Source of the DNA: Catellatospora vulcania
Lineage (GTDB): Bacteria > Actinomycetota > Actinomycetes > Mycobacteriales > Micromonosporaceae
DNA: 64,000 nucleotides
Direction of reading: 5' to 3'
NCBI RefSeq assembly: GCF_009720385.1
Contig: NZ_WARX01000035.1
Location: 1 to 64,000, forward strand
The notes beneath the pieces are model-generated. The model was given only the letters and a program-made list of their open reading frames with translations, made no database searches and had not been told where the DNA came from. The translations under genes and the position numbers were made by a program. How positions within the stretch are numbered: position 1 is the stretch's first letter; each line of letters opens with the position of its first letter. Shown one piece after another: positions 16,781-25,716 of the stretch.

Positions 16781-18406
16781 ATGGGACAACCCCTCTGGAT
16801 CACCAGACTCCCCGACGCCGCCGTCGACGCGTACCGGCGGGCCAGCCCCGGCGGCCCGCTGGCCGGCGCGCGGCTGGCCATCAAGGACAACCTCGACCTG
16901 GCCGGGGTGCCGACCACGGCCGCCTGCCCCGCGCTGGACACCCCGGCCGCGTCGTCCGCGGTCGCGGTGACCCGGCTGGTCGACGCGGGCGCGATCCCGG
17001 TCGGCAAGACCAACATGGACCAGTTCGCCACCGGCCTGGTCGGCACGCGCACGCCGTACGGGGCCTGCCACAGCGTCGCCGATCCGGCGCACATCAGCGG
17101 CGGCAGCAGTTCCGGCAGCGCGATCGCCGTCGCGACCGGTGAGGCCGATCTCGCCCTGGGCACCGACACGGCCGGGTCCGGGCGGGTGCCCGCGGCGTTC
17201 AACGGCCTCGTCGGGCTCAAACCGACCCGGGGACTGGTCTCCACCACCGGCCTGCTGCCCGCCTGCCGCTCGCTGGACTGCGTGACCACGTTCACCCGGA
17301 CCGTCGCCGAGGCCAGGACGGCCCTGGACGCGCTGGCCGCCTACGACCTCGACGATCCGTGGTCGCGGCCACGCCCGCCGCTGCCACCGCCGGGGGTCGC
17401 CGCGCGGATGCGCGTCATCGGCGTGCCCGCCGGGGATCTCGACCTCGACCCGCCGCACGCCGCGGCCTGGCAGCGGGCCCTCGACCATGCTCGCGGCGTC
17501 GCGGCGCACCTGGTGCCGGTGGACGTGTCGGCGTTCCTGGCCGCCGCGCGGCTGCTCTACGAGGGCCCGTGGGTCGCCGAGCGCTGGGCGGCGTTCGGTG
17601 ACCTGCTCGACCCCGACGGGCCGCACCTGGACCCGACCGTGCGCGGCATCGTGCTGCCCGGACGCGACCTGCGCGCCGCGGACGCGTTCGCCGCCGCGGA
17701 CCGCCTCGCGGCGCTGCGCCGGGCCACCGAGCACGTCTGGCACGACATTGACGCGCTGTTGCTGCCGGTCACCCCGGGGCATCCGACGTTCGACGAGGTG
17801 GCGGCCGCGCCGGTGGCGGTGAACTCGCGGCTGGGCACGTACACCAACTTCGTGAACCTGCTCGACCTGTGCGCGGTCGCGGTGCCCGCCGGGGACCGCG
17901 ACGACGGCCTGCCGTTCGGGGTGCAGCTGATCGCGCCCGCGTTCGCCGACGAGCCCTTGCTGGACCTGGCGGAACGCTGGACCGGTGGGCAGCCTGCGGA
18001 GCAGGCTCCGGCAGGGGCGCGGGTCGCGGTGGTGGGCGCCCATCTGACCGGGATGCCGCTGCACCCGCAACTGCTCGGCCTGGGTGCGCGGCTGGCCTAC
18101 CGGGCCCGCACGGCCGGCGGCTACCGGCTCTACCACCTGTCCGGCCCCGGCGTGCACCGCCCGGCGCTCGTGCACACCGGTGACGGGCCCGCGGGCGGCA
18201 TCGCGGTCGAGGTGTACGACCTGCCCGAACAGGGCCTGGGTGCGCTGCTGGGCAGCGTGCCCGCGCCGCTGGGGCTGGGCCGGGTCGTGCTCGACGACGG
18301 CAGCGAGGTGACCGGCTTCATCGCCGAGGCCCTGCGGCTGGGCAGCGCGGCCGACATCACCCGTTTCGGCGGGTGGCGGGCGGCCAACAACCCGGTCGCG
18401 CCGTGA
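16781..18406 (+). CDS. atzF: Allophanate hydrolase
   Basis: 541 residues. Splits allophanate into ammonia and CO2 (via carbamate), the last step of biuret, triuret and cyanuric-acid breakdown. The amidase-signature domain shows the Ser-cisSer-Lys triad: K35 in LAIKDN, S109 in ISGGSSSGS, S133 in TDTAGSG. The C-terminal part (from about residue 410, RVAVVGAHLTGMPLHPQL to ITRFGGWRA) is the extra domain that distinguishes allophanate hydrolases from other amidases. Start chosen at ATG 16781 with GGAG upstream; the frame is open further upstream but lacks a ribosome site there. First gene of the biuret/triuret cluster. Confidence 0.92.
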   Translation: MGQPLWITRLPDAAVDAYRRASPGGPLAGARLAIKDNLDLAGVPTTAACPALDTPAASSAVAVTRLVDAGAIPVGKTNMDQFATGLVGTRTPYGACHSVADPAHISGGSSSGSAIAVATGEADLALGTDTAGSGRVPAAFNGLVGLKPTRGLVSTTGLLPACRSLDCVTTFTRTVAEARTALDALAAYDLDDPWSRPRPPLPPPGVAARMRVIGVPAGDLDLDPPHAAAWQRALDHARGVAAHLVPVDVSAFLAAARLLYEGPWVAERWAAFGDLLDPDGPHLDPTVRGIVLPGRDLRAADAFAAADRLAALRRATEHVWHDIDALLLPVTPGHPTFDEVAAAPVAVNSRLGTYTNFVNLLDLCAVAVPAGDRDDGLPFGVQLIAPAFADEPLLDLAERWTGGQPAEQAPAGARVAVVGAHLTGMPLHPQLLGLGARLAYRARTAGGYRLYHLSGPGVHRPALVHTGDGPAGGIAVEVYDLPEQGLGALLGSVPAPLGLGRVVLDDGSEVTGFIAEALRLGSAADITRFGGWRAANNPVAP

Positions 18407-18477
18407 CGGCACTCGGCCACGCACCCGATCCCGGCCGCGTGATCGCCCGGCGGCGGGGTGCTGGCACACTCGGTGCC

Positions 18478-19128
18478 GTGACGGACACGGCCCCGGCGAA
18501 CGGTGAGATCGAGAGCTACAGCCTGGTCGAGCTCGCGGTGACCCGGCTGCGCCGCGAGATCCTCAGCGGGCGCTCCGAGCCGGGCGAGCGCCTGGTCGAG
18601 GAGCAGCTGACCCGCCGCCTCGGCATCAGCCGGGCCCCGCTGCGCGAGGCGTTGCGGCTGCTGGGGCAGCAGGGACTGGTCGAGCACGTGCCGCGGCGCG
18701 GGGCGCGGGTGGCCACCCTGTCCGACCGGGACGTGCAGGAGCTGTACGCGGTGCGCGACATGCTGGAACGCCACGCCGTCGAGCAGGCGCTGCGCACCCC
18801 GGTCAAGCTCGACGGGCTGCGGGCGGCCGTGGACCGGATGCGGGAGGCCGCCGCGACCGGGGACCAGCTGGAGGTCGCCAACGCGCACCGGGCCTTCCAC
18901 GTGAGCCTGGTCGCGCTGTCGGGCAACGGGCAGCTCACCGCGATCTACGAGTCGATCCTGGTGAAGCTCCAGCTGTACATGGCGATCAACCTGCGCCGCG
19001 AGGCGGAGCTGGCGCACGCCGACGACGGGGTGCACCGGCACGAACGCCTGCTGGAGGCGGTCGCGACCGGCGACCCGGCCGCGGTCCTCACCGCACTCGC
19101 GGGCCACGGCGCAAGGTCCTATCTCTAG
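18478..19128 (+). CDS. GntR-family regulator (FCD type)
   Basis: 216 residues. The N-terminal winged helix (LAVTRLRREILSG, LTRRLGISRAPLREALRLL) and an all-helical FCD sensor domain (RDMLERHAVEQAL, ANAHRAFHVSLVALSGN) identify it. I use the GTG at 18478, 7 nt after a weak -10-like CACACT; the longer frame overlaps atzF. It sits between atzF and the biuret-hydrolase gene on the same strand and is the obvious candidate regulator of the cluster. A GTCGACAATCGAC stretch at 19198-19210, just before the next start, resembles FCD-type GT..AC half-sites (inference). Confidence 0.9.
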   Translation: MTDTAPANGEIESYSLVELAVTRLRREILSGRSEPGERLVEEQLTRRLGISRAPLREALRLLGQQGLVEHVPRRGARVATLSDRDVQELYAVRDMLERHAVEQALRTPVKLDGLRAAVDRMREAAATGDQLEVANAHRAFHVSLVALSGNGQLTAIYESILVKLQLYMAINLRREAELAHADDGVHRHERLLEAVATGDPAAVLTALAGHGARSYL

Positions 19129-19212
19129 CCCCGCGCCCCATCGGGGCACCAGGCAATGCACACGTTACCGAGCCGACCAGACCGCGAAACAGTTCGGTCG
19201 ACAATCGACAGT

Positions 19213-19941
19213 ATGCAAACCCTGGTGCCCCAACCTGATCCGCCGACCGGCGTACGCATCGGGCCGGTGCAGGCCGAGCCGTACCGGTGGCCGTACGACG
19301 GGTCGGTGCCCGTCGCGCGGACGGCACTGCTGTGCATCGACTGGCAGACCGACTTCTGCGGGCCGGGCGGCTACGTCGACGCGATGGGCTACGACATCGC
19401 GCTGACCCGGGCCGGGCTGCCCGCCACCGCCAAGCTGCTCGACCACGTGCGCTCGCTGGGCATGCTGGTCGTGCACACCCGCGAGGGCCACGACCCGGAC
19501 CTGTCCGACCTGCCCGCCAACAAGCGCTGGCGCTCGGCGCAGATCGGCGCGGAGATCGGCGGGCCCGGCCCGTGCGGCCGCATCCTGATCAAGGGCGAGC
19601 CCGGCTGGGAGATCGTGCCCGAGGTCGCCCCGGCCCCGGGCGAGGTCATCGTCGACAAGCCCGGCAAGGGCGCGTTCTACGCCACCAACCTGGACCTGGT
19701 GCTGCGTACCCGCGGCATCACGCACCTGATCCTGACCGGCATCACCACCGACGTCTGCGTGCACACCACCATGCGCGAGGCCAACGACCGCGGCTACGAG
19801 TGCCTGATCCTGTCGGACTGCACCGGCGCCACCGACCCCGGCAACCACGCCGCGGCCCTGCACATGGTCACCATGCAGGGCGGCGTCTTCGGCTGCGTCG
19901 CGACGTCCGACGACGTCATCGCGGCCACCACCACCTCCTGA
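19213..19941 (+). CDS. biuH: Biuret amidohydrolase (isochorismatase-like cysteine hydrolase)
   Basis: 242 residues. Converts biuret to allophanate and ammonia, directly feeding AtzF. The catalytic triad of the isochorismatase-like fold is intact: D43 in CIDWQTDF, K149 in DKPGKG, C182 in TDVCVHT. Segments that I recall as characteristic of biuret hydrolases are present: [59 protein letters not shown]. Spacing of triad residues matches the characterised Rhizobium enzyme as I remember it (all three offset by 7). Start is the ATG at 19213; an upstream ATG at 19156 would add a poorly conserved extension. Very likely the function, given the neighbours. Confidence 0.9.
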   Translation: MQTLVPQPDPPTGVRIGPVQAEPYRWPYDGSVPVARTALLCIDWQTDFCGPGGYVDAMGYDIALTRAGLPATAKLLDHVRSLGMLVVHTREGHDPDLSDLPANKRWRSAQIGAEIGGPGPCGRILIKGEPGWEIVPEVAPAPGEVIVDKPGKGAFYATNLDLVLRTRGITHLILTGITTDVCVHTTMREANDRGYECLILSDCTGATDPGNHAAALHMVTMQGGVFGCVATSDDVIAATTTS

Positions 19942-19976
19942 CGCACCGTTCCGCCTCACAGAAGGCGAGCACCCCT

Positions 19977-20675
19977 TTGAGCACCCACGCCACCGTCGAC
20001 GCGATGCCGTCGCCGTACACCTTCGACCCTGCGACCACCGCCCTGCTGGTCATCGACATGCAGCGGGACTTCCTGGAACCCGGCGGGTTCGGGGAGACGC
20101 TGGGCAACGACGTCAACCAGCTGCGTTCGGCGATCGCGCCGACCGAGGCCCTGCTCGGCGCATGCCGCGCGGTCGGCCTGACGATCATCCACACCCGCGA
20201 GGGGCACCTGCCCGACCTGTCGGACTGCCCGCCCGCGAAACTGCACCGCGGCGCGCCGTCGATGCGCATCGGCGACCCGGGACCCAAGGGCCGCATCCTG
20301 ATCCGCGGCGAGTACGGCCACGACATCGTCGACGAGCTCGCCCCGCTGCCCGGCGAACCGGTGATCGACAAGCCGGGCAAGGGCGCGTTCTACGCCACCG
20401 AGCTGGGCCAGCTGCTGGAGAGCGGGGGCGTCCGCAGCCTCATCGTCACCGGGGTCACCACCGAGGTGTGCGTGCACACCACCGTGCGGGAGGCCAACGA
20501 CCGCGGCTACGAGTGCCTGGTGCTGTCGGACTGCGTGGGCTCGTACTTCCCGGAGTTCCAGCGGGTCGGGCTCCAGATGATCGCCGCCCAGGGCGGGATC
20601 TTCGGCTGGGTGGCGAAGTCACCGGCCTTCATCGGGGCGCTGCAGCGCAGCGCCGCACTGCCGCAAGCCGCCTGA
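19977..20675 (+). CDS. Second isochorismatase-like cysteine hydrolase, candidate triuret hydrolase
   Basis: 232 residues from a TTG start (GAAGG box upstream; ATG 20004 is the alternative). Triad residues are D27 (VIDMQRDF), K132 (DKPGKG) and C165 (TEVCVHT). It is paralogous to the biuret hydrolase next door but lacks the PANKRWRS and GPCGRIL signatures, having CPPAKLHRG and GPKGRIL instead, so the substrate pocket differs. In known systems a triuret hydrolase (TrtA) of this fold accompanies BiuH and makes carboxybiuret, which decays to biuret. That role fits here, but a ureidoacrylate-type amidase (RutB-like) is an alternative. Spacing of 35 bp to biuH indicates one transcript. Confidence 0.75.
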   Translation: MSTHATVDAMPSPYTFDPATTALLVIDMQRDFLEPGGFGETLGNDVNQLRSAIAPTEALLGACRAVGLTIIHTREGHLPDLSDCPPAKLHRGAPSMRIGDPGPKGRILIRGEYGHDIVDELAPLPGEPVIDKPGKGAFYATELGQLLESGGVRSLIVTGVTTEVCVHTTVREANDRGYECLVLSDCVGSYFPEFQRVGLQMIAAQGGIFGWVAKSPAFIGALQRSAALPQAA

Positions 20676-20721
20676 CCCTCTCCCCCGCCTCGAACTCCCC
20701 CGCCTCGAAAGCAGGACGCCC

Positions 20722-22371
20722 ATGACCACATCCGCCCCCGCGGCACCGGCCGCGAAACTGCCGCACTGGGTCCGCGGCGACACCAACGCCTTCTTCGGCT
20801 TCGGCGTGAACGTGCTCGTCAACGTGCTGACGCTGACCACGCTGTGCCTGTTCGTGATCAACCTGTCCGAGGGCGCGGTGTTCGGCACGATCCTGCCCGC
20901 GCTGGGCATCGCCCTGGTCTTCGGCAACGTGTACTACACGATCCTGGCCCGCCGCCTGGCCGCCAAGGAGGGCCGCACCGACGTCACCGCGCTGCCGTAC
21001 GGGCCCAGCGTGCCGCACATGTTCATCGTCATCTTCGTGATCATGCTGCCGATCTACCTGAAGACCAAGGACCCGCTGCTGGCCTGGCAGGCCGGGGTGG
21101 CCTGGGCGTTCATCATCGGCGTCATCGTGCTGATCGGCGCGTTCGTCGGCCCGTACATCCGCAAGTACACCCCGCGCGCCGCGCTGCTCGGCACCCTGGC
21201 GGGCATCTCCATCACGTTCATCTCGATGAACCCCGCCGGGCGCATGTGGGACCTGGCCTGGGTCGCGCTGCCGGTGTTCGCGCTGCTGCTGATCGGACTG
21301 ATGACCGACGTCAAGCTGCCGTTCAACTTCCCCATCGGCCTGGCCGCGCTGCTGCTGGGCACCGCGATCGGCTGGATCGGCGGGGTCATGTCGGTGCCCG
21401 ACGTCACCGCCGCCGCGAAGACCATCGCGTTCGCCGTGCCCGACCTGAAGTTCGACCTGCTCTTCGCCGGGCTCAAGGAGATGGCCCCGCTGCTGGCCAC
21501 CGCGATCCCGCTGGGCGTCTACAACTTCACCGAGGCGATGACCAACGTGGAGAGCGCCGCCACCGCCGGCGACAACTACAACCTGCGCAGCGTGCTGCTC
21601 GCCGACGGCACCGGGGCGGTCATCGGCTCGATGCTCGGCTCGCCGTTCCCTCCCGCCGTGTACGTCGGGCATCCCGGCTGGAAGGCCGCGGGCGGCCGCA
21701 CCGGCTACTCCATGGCCACCGGCATCGTCATCGCGCTGCTGTGCTTCCTGGGCATGTTCGGGCTGCTCGCGGCGATCTTCCCGACCGCGGCGATCGTGCC
21801 GATCCTGCTCTACATCGGCCTGCTCATCGGCGCGCAGGCGTTCCAGGCCACCCCGCGCGCCCACGCCGCCGCCGTGGTCGCGGCACTCATCCCCAACCTG
21901 GCGTCCTGGGCCACCGGGCAGATCGACAACGCGCTCGCCGCGGCGGGCACCTCGGCCGCCACCGTCGGCGACCAGGCCCTGGCCGGGGCGGGCGTGGTCT
22001 ACCACGGCCTGCTGGTGCTCGGGCAGGGCGCGATCCTGGCGGGCCTGGTGCTCGGCGCGATCGTGGTGTTCATCATCGACAAGAAGTTCCTGCACGCCGG
22101 GATCTTCGCCCTGGTCGGCACGCTGCTCACGTTCGTCGGGCTGATCCACGGCGAGAAGGTCGAGTGGAACGCCAACGGGCCGGTGTCGCTGGGCTACCTG
22201 TTCGTCGCGGTGGTCTGCGCGATCTTCTACTTCGGCAGGCACTCCCCGCGCGAACCCGACCCCGAGGAACTCGCCCTCGACCGGCTGCACGGCGGCGCGG
22301 ACGCACCCGCGCCGGTCTCGCCGGCGCCGGCCGTTGCGGCGGAGCCGGACCGGGCCGCGGCCGCGGCCTGA
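20722..22371 (+). CDS. NCS2-type nucleobase/xanthine-uracil permease
   Basis: 549 residues with about a dozen hydrophobic segments. The early GFGVNVLVNVLTLTTL and the later FNFTEAMTNVESAATAGDNYN-like region (VYNFTEAMTNVESAA) resemble NCS2/AzgA-like purine permeases, where the second motif lines the substrate site. The C-terminal tail is hydrophilic and Ala/Pro-rich. The 46-bp gap after the second hydrolase places it in the biuret/triuret operon, so it may import triuret, biuret or a related ureide rather than a purine; that is inference from context. Confidence 0.85.
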   Translation: MTTSAPAAPAAKLPHWVRGDTNAFFGFGVNVLVNVLTLTTLCLFVINLSEGAVFGTILPALGIALVFGNVYYTILARRLAAKEGRTDVTALPYGPSVPHMFIVIFVIMLPIYLKTKDPLLAWQAGVAWAFIIGVIVLIGAFVGPYIRKYTPRAALLGTLAGISITFISMNPAGRMWDLAWVALPVFALLLIGLMTDVKLPFNFPIGLAALLLGTAIGWIGGVMSVPDVTAAAKTIAFAVPDLKFDLLFAGLKEMAPLLATAIPLGVYNFTEAMTNVESAATAGDNYNLRSVLLADGTGAVIGSMLGSPFPPAVYVGHPGWKAAGGRTGYSMATGIVIALLCFLGMFGLLAAIFPTAAIVPILLYIGLLIGAQAFQATPRAHAAAVVAALIPNLASWATGQIDNALAAAGTSAATVGDQALAGAGVVYHGLLVLGQGAILAGLVLGAIVVFIIDKKFLHAGIFALVGTLLTFVGLIHGEKVEWNANGPVSLGYLFVAVVCAIFYFGRHSPREPDPEELALDRLHGGADAPAPVSPAPAVAAEPDRAAAAA

Positions 22372-22383
22372 TCCGGCTCACCC

Positions 22384-22426
22384 GCCGCCTTCCGGCACGG
22401 GAGCCGCACCCGTGCCGGAAGGCGGC
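22384..22426 (+). terminator. Perfect 18-bp hairpin after the permease gene
   Basis: Arms 22384-22401 and 22409-22426 match exactly around a 7-nt loop (AGCCGCA). It lies between the permease stop and the AtzH-like start, so it may partly terminate or stabilise the operon message. Confidence 0.7.
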
Positions 22427-22446
22427 ACCACCAGTCAGGAGTACCC

Positions 22447-22824
22447 ATGGAGCTGGACCGGCCCGACGTGATCGCCGAGGTGGCCGCCGTGTTCGCCGCC
22501 TACGAGAAGGCGCTGGGCGTCAACGACCCGGACGAGATCATGTCGTTCTTCCACGACAGCCCCGGCACGGTGCGGTTCGGCATCGCCGACCGGCAGACCG
22601 GCTGGGCGCGGCAGCACGCGTGGCGCGCGGCCCAGCCGCCGCTGCCGCCCGGCCGCACCCTGCACGACACCCTGATCAGCACGTTCGGCGACGGCTACGC
22701 GGTGGTCACCACCTGTTTCGGGTACGCCGGCAGCGAGGTCACCGGGCGGCAGTCGCAGACCTGGGCACGGCTGCCCGAGGGCTGGCGCATCGTGCACGCG
22801 CACGTCTCGCACCAGCCCTCCTGA
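22447..22824 (+). CDS. AtzH-like protein (DUF3225, NTF2-like fold)
   Basis: 125 residues. NTF2/SnoaL-like small alpha+beta protein with the AtzH/DUF3225 pattern (FAAYEKALGVND, FFHDSPGTVRFG, RVHAHVSH-like ending IVHAHVSHQ). AtzH in the Pseudomonas cyanuric-acid operon is reported to act as a decarboxylating amidohydrolase on dicarboxyurea, a dead-end side product that it returns to allophanate. Here the same helper role beside allophanate hydrolase and biuret/triuret hydrolases is likely. ATG 22447 follows AGGAG. Confidence 0.8.
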   Translation: MELDRPDVIAEVAAVFAAYEKALGVNDPDEIMSFFHDSPGTVRFGIADRQTGWARQHAWRAAQPPLPPGRTLHDTLISTFGDGYAVVTTCFGYAGSEVTGRQSQTWARLPEGWRIVHAHVSHQPS

Positions 22825-22836
22825 GCGCCGCGGAGG

Positions 22837-25716
22837 TCACTCGGGTTCGGGCAGGCCGTGCTCCTCGCGCACCTTCCGGGCCTGGCGGGAATCGCCCTGG
22901 TCGTCGAGTGCGCGGGCCAGCCAGGCGGCGGCCTCGCGGCGGGCGCCGTGCTCGGCCGGCAGCGCGTCGAGCGCCCGGCGCAGTTCGGCCTCCCCCGCCG
23001 CGGCCCGGCCGGACACGACCAGCACCTGCCCGTGGCGCAGCTCGGCCAGCGCGGCCTCCCCGAACGCGCCGATGGACCGGAACAGCCCGGCCGACGGCGC
23101 GACCCGGGCCACCGCCGCGTCGTGGTCCGGCTCGTCGCTGTCGGACAGCACCTGCGCCGCCTCGTACCCGGCCATGGCCCGCTCCCAGGTGAACCCGGGC
23201 TGCTCGTCGGCAGACACCTCGGTGACCGCCATCAGCTCGGCGAGCTGCCCGGCCAGGGTGGCCGCCTCGTCCTTGCGCCCGGCGTGGAACAGCGCCATCA
23301 CCTGGCGGCGGCGGGCGTGCACGGTGGCCAGGGCGAGATCGGCCTGCCCGTACGCCTGGGCGGCCGCGTCGAACCGGTCGGCGGCCTCGGCGTCGCGGTC
23401 GACCTGCCACAGCAGCTCCCCGGCGCGCTCCAGCACGTCGGCCCGGTACTGCAGCCGGTCCACGCCGCCGACCAGCTCCAGCAGCGCGTCCAGCTGCCCG
23501 ACCGCGACGTGGACCTCGCCGAGCTGCCCGTACGTGCGCGACAGGATGTCACGCAGTTCCACGATCATGTCGGCGTGCTCGGGGTCGCGCTGGGCGAGGA
23601 ACCACGACAACGCCTCCTCGGCGACCTCAGCCGCCTCGGTGAACCGGCCCGTGGTGCCCAGTGCCAGCGCCAGCCGGTGCCGGGTGTACGCGGCGGCGCC
23701 GGGCGCGCCCTGCGCCTCCATCACGCACACGTGCTCGACGATGTCGTCGACGAACTCGCCCGCGCGGTCGGTCGTGACGAGCATGAACCCCGCGTTCGCG
23801 CGGGCGCTGCGGCGCAGCTCCGGGTCCTGCGCCACGGCGGCGGCCTCCTCGAACGCGGCGATCGCGCCGCTGTGGTCGCCGAGGCGGCCGAGCAGGTCGG
23901 CCAGCGCCCGCAGCAGGTTCGCGAGCTGGTCGCGGTGGGCGGTGCCGCGCAGCAGCGTCGCCGCCGCGCGGACCTGCTGGGCGGCCTCCTCGATGCGTTC
24001 CTGGGCCTGCAGCACACCGGCGCGCAGGTGCAGGATGCTGGCGTGGCGGGCCGGCGGCAGCGGGCCGGGCTCGGCCTCGGCCCGGTCCAGCAGGGACGTG
24101 GCCCGGTCGAGTTCACCGGACGCGGCGGCCACCCACGCCGCCCGCACCAGCGCGGCGCGGCGCTGCTTCGGCTCGGTGTTGGCGGCCACGGCCAGCTCCG
24201 CGGCCTCGAACACGGCCGGCACGAGCGAGCCGTCGCCGGTCAGCTGCAGCATCGCGATCTGCCACTGCAGCCGGGCCGCGTACTCGCGGGCCTGGTCGCC
24301 GGCCCGCTCGAACGCCGCCACGGCCTCGGCGAACGCGTCCGCGGTCGCCTGCAGCTCATCGTCGGGCAGCGCCACCGCGCGCAGCCGGGCCAGCCGCCCG
24401 CGCTGCACGTCGGTCAGCGCCCCGCCGTCGTACGCGGTGAGCAGCAGCTCGGTCAGGGCGCGGGCCTTGGCCTGCTCCTCGGCGTGGAACAGGTCGTCGA
24501 CAAGGTCCAGCGCGCCGTCCAGCGACAGGTCCACCGGCAACTCGATCAGGTCGTCGCCGGACGGCGCCGCGGCGGCGGGCTCGGTCTGCGCGGCGGGGGC
24601 CGACGACGCGGCGCGGGCGGCGGTGACCGACAGCGGCAGGTATGCCACCAGCGGCTTCGCGTCGATCAGCGCGGCGATGCGGGTGCTCTGGTACGTGTTG
24701 CCGTTGCGCTCGTCGAACCGCAGCGACAGGGCGGTCGCCCGCTCGCGCAGCTGCCGCCCCAGCGCGGCGGCGGAGATCTCCCCCGCCGCGCGGCGCACCA
24801 CCAGGTCGCCCTGCCCGTCGTCGGTCAGCCGGCGCAGCACCAGCGCCGCGGCGGCCGCGAACTCCATCTCCGTCTTCGGCGTCGGGGCCTGCTCCAGCCA
24901 CGGCAGGTGCCGCTCGATCAGCTCCAGGCCGCGCAGCTCGTTGCCGGTCGCGGCGCAGAACTCGACGTGCCGGGCGACCCGGCCCAGCTCGGCCTTGTTG
25001 TCGTCGAGCGCGCGGTAGGCGCGCCGGTGCGCGTCGCGGGCCTCGTCGAGCCGGCCGGTGCGCAGGTACGGGAACAGCAGCGTGGTCAGGATGCCGTGCG
25101 GCTGCTCGGAGCAGGTCAGCCGGCCGGTGAGCGCGTCCTGCGCGAGCGCGATCGCGTCCTCGTCACGGCCGCGCCACGCCAGGTGGTGCGCCTTGGACGA
25201 CGGGTCGCAGCCCGCGCAGTCCGACAGCGCGTCACGCGGCGCGGTGTCCCACAGCCGGTACCAGTGGTCGGCCTGCTCGGTGTCGCCCAGGTGCGCCGCG
25301 ACGTCGTGGCGGTACGCGTACACCGCCTGCATGCTGTGCCCGCCCGCCTGGTAGCGGCGCTGCATGTCGTCCAGCACCGCCATCGTGCGGTCGAGGGACA
25401 GCTGCGGGAACAGTGTCATCGACGACACGATGTGCTTGAAGTGCCACAGCAGCAGGTGCTCGTCGTGGTGGCTGCGCCGCCCCGGGTCGGCGTCGTAGTC
25501 GGCCACGCAGCGGGCGAACGTCATCATCGCCTTCATCGGCTCGCCGCTCTGGTGGTAGCCGCTGGTCGCCGCCGCGTGCGCCGCGTAGAGCAGGTCCGGG
25601 TCGCCGAGCGCCTCGGCCTTGGCCAGCACCTGCTCCACGACCGCGACCCGGGCCGGGCCGTCCGGGGTGTCCCAGGAGCGGTGGATCAGGTCGTGGACCT
25701 CGTCATACGTCGTCAT
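22837..25716 (-). CDS. Large helical-repeat (TPR-like) protein, HSP90 partner candidate
   Basis: 959 residues, almost entirely helical, cytoplasmic, no enzymatic motif that I can find. Several stretches read as TPR-type helices, for example AAWVAAASGELDRATSLLDRAEA, RALADLLGRLGDHSGAIAAFEEAAAVA and AGRFTEAAEVAEEAL-like TTGRFTEAAEVAEEAL. The middle contains an Ala/Pro-rich linker near residue 390. Its start overlaps the end of the HSP90-family gene by 14 bp, so the two are translated together, suggesting a chaperone with a dedicated repeat-protein cofactor. Function beyond this is unknown. Confidence 0.85.
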   Translation of the reverse strand: MTTYDEVHDLIHRSWDTPDGPARVAVVEQVLAKAEALGDPDLLYAAHAAATSGYHQSGEPMKAMMTFARCVADYDADPGRRSHHDEHLLLWHFKHIVSSMTLFPQLSLDRTMAVLDDMQRRYQAGGHSMQAVYAYRHDVAAHLGDTEQADHWYRLWDTAPRDALSDCAGCDPSSKAHHLAWRGRDEDAIALAQDALTGRLTCSEQPHGILTTLLFPYLRTGRLDEARDAHRRAYRALDDNKAELGRVARHVEFCAATGNELRGLELIERHLPWLEQAPTPKTEMEFAAAAALVLRRLTDDGQGDLVVRRAAGEISAAALGRQLRERATALSLRFDERNGNTYQSTRIAALIDAKPLVAYLPLSVTAARAASSAPAAQTEPAAAAPSGDDLIELPVDLSLDGALDLVDDLFHAEEQAKARALTELLLTAYDGGALTDVQRGRLARLRAVALPDDELQATADAFAEAVAAFERAGDQAREYAARLQWQIAMLQLTGDGSLVPAVFEAAELAVAANTEPKQRRAALVRAAWVAAASGELDRATSLLDRAEAEPGPLPPARHASILHLRAGVLQAQERIEEAAQQVRAAATLLRGTAHRDQLANLLRALADLLGRLGDHSGAIAAFEEAAAVAQDPELRRSARANAGFMLVTTDRAGEFVDDIVEHVCVMEAQGAPGAAAYTRHRLALALGTTGRFTEAAEVAEEALSWFLAQRDPEHADMIVELRDILSRTYGQLGEVHVAVGQLDALLELVGGVDRLQYRADVLERAGELLWQVDRDAEAADRFDAAAQAYGQADLALATVHARRRQVMALFHAGRKDEAATLAGQLAELMAVTEVSADEQPGFTWERAMAGYEAAQVLSDSDEPDHDAAVARVAPSAGLFRSIGAFGEAALAELRHGQVLVVSGRAAAGEAELRRALDALPAEHGARREAAAWLARALDDQGDSRQARKVREEHGLPEPE

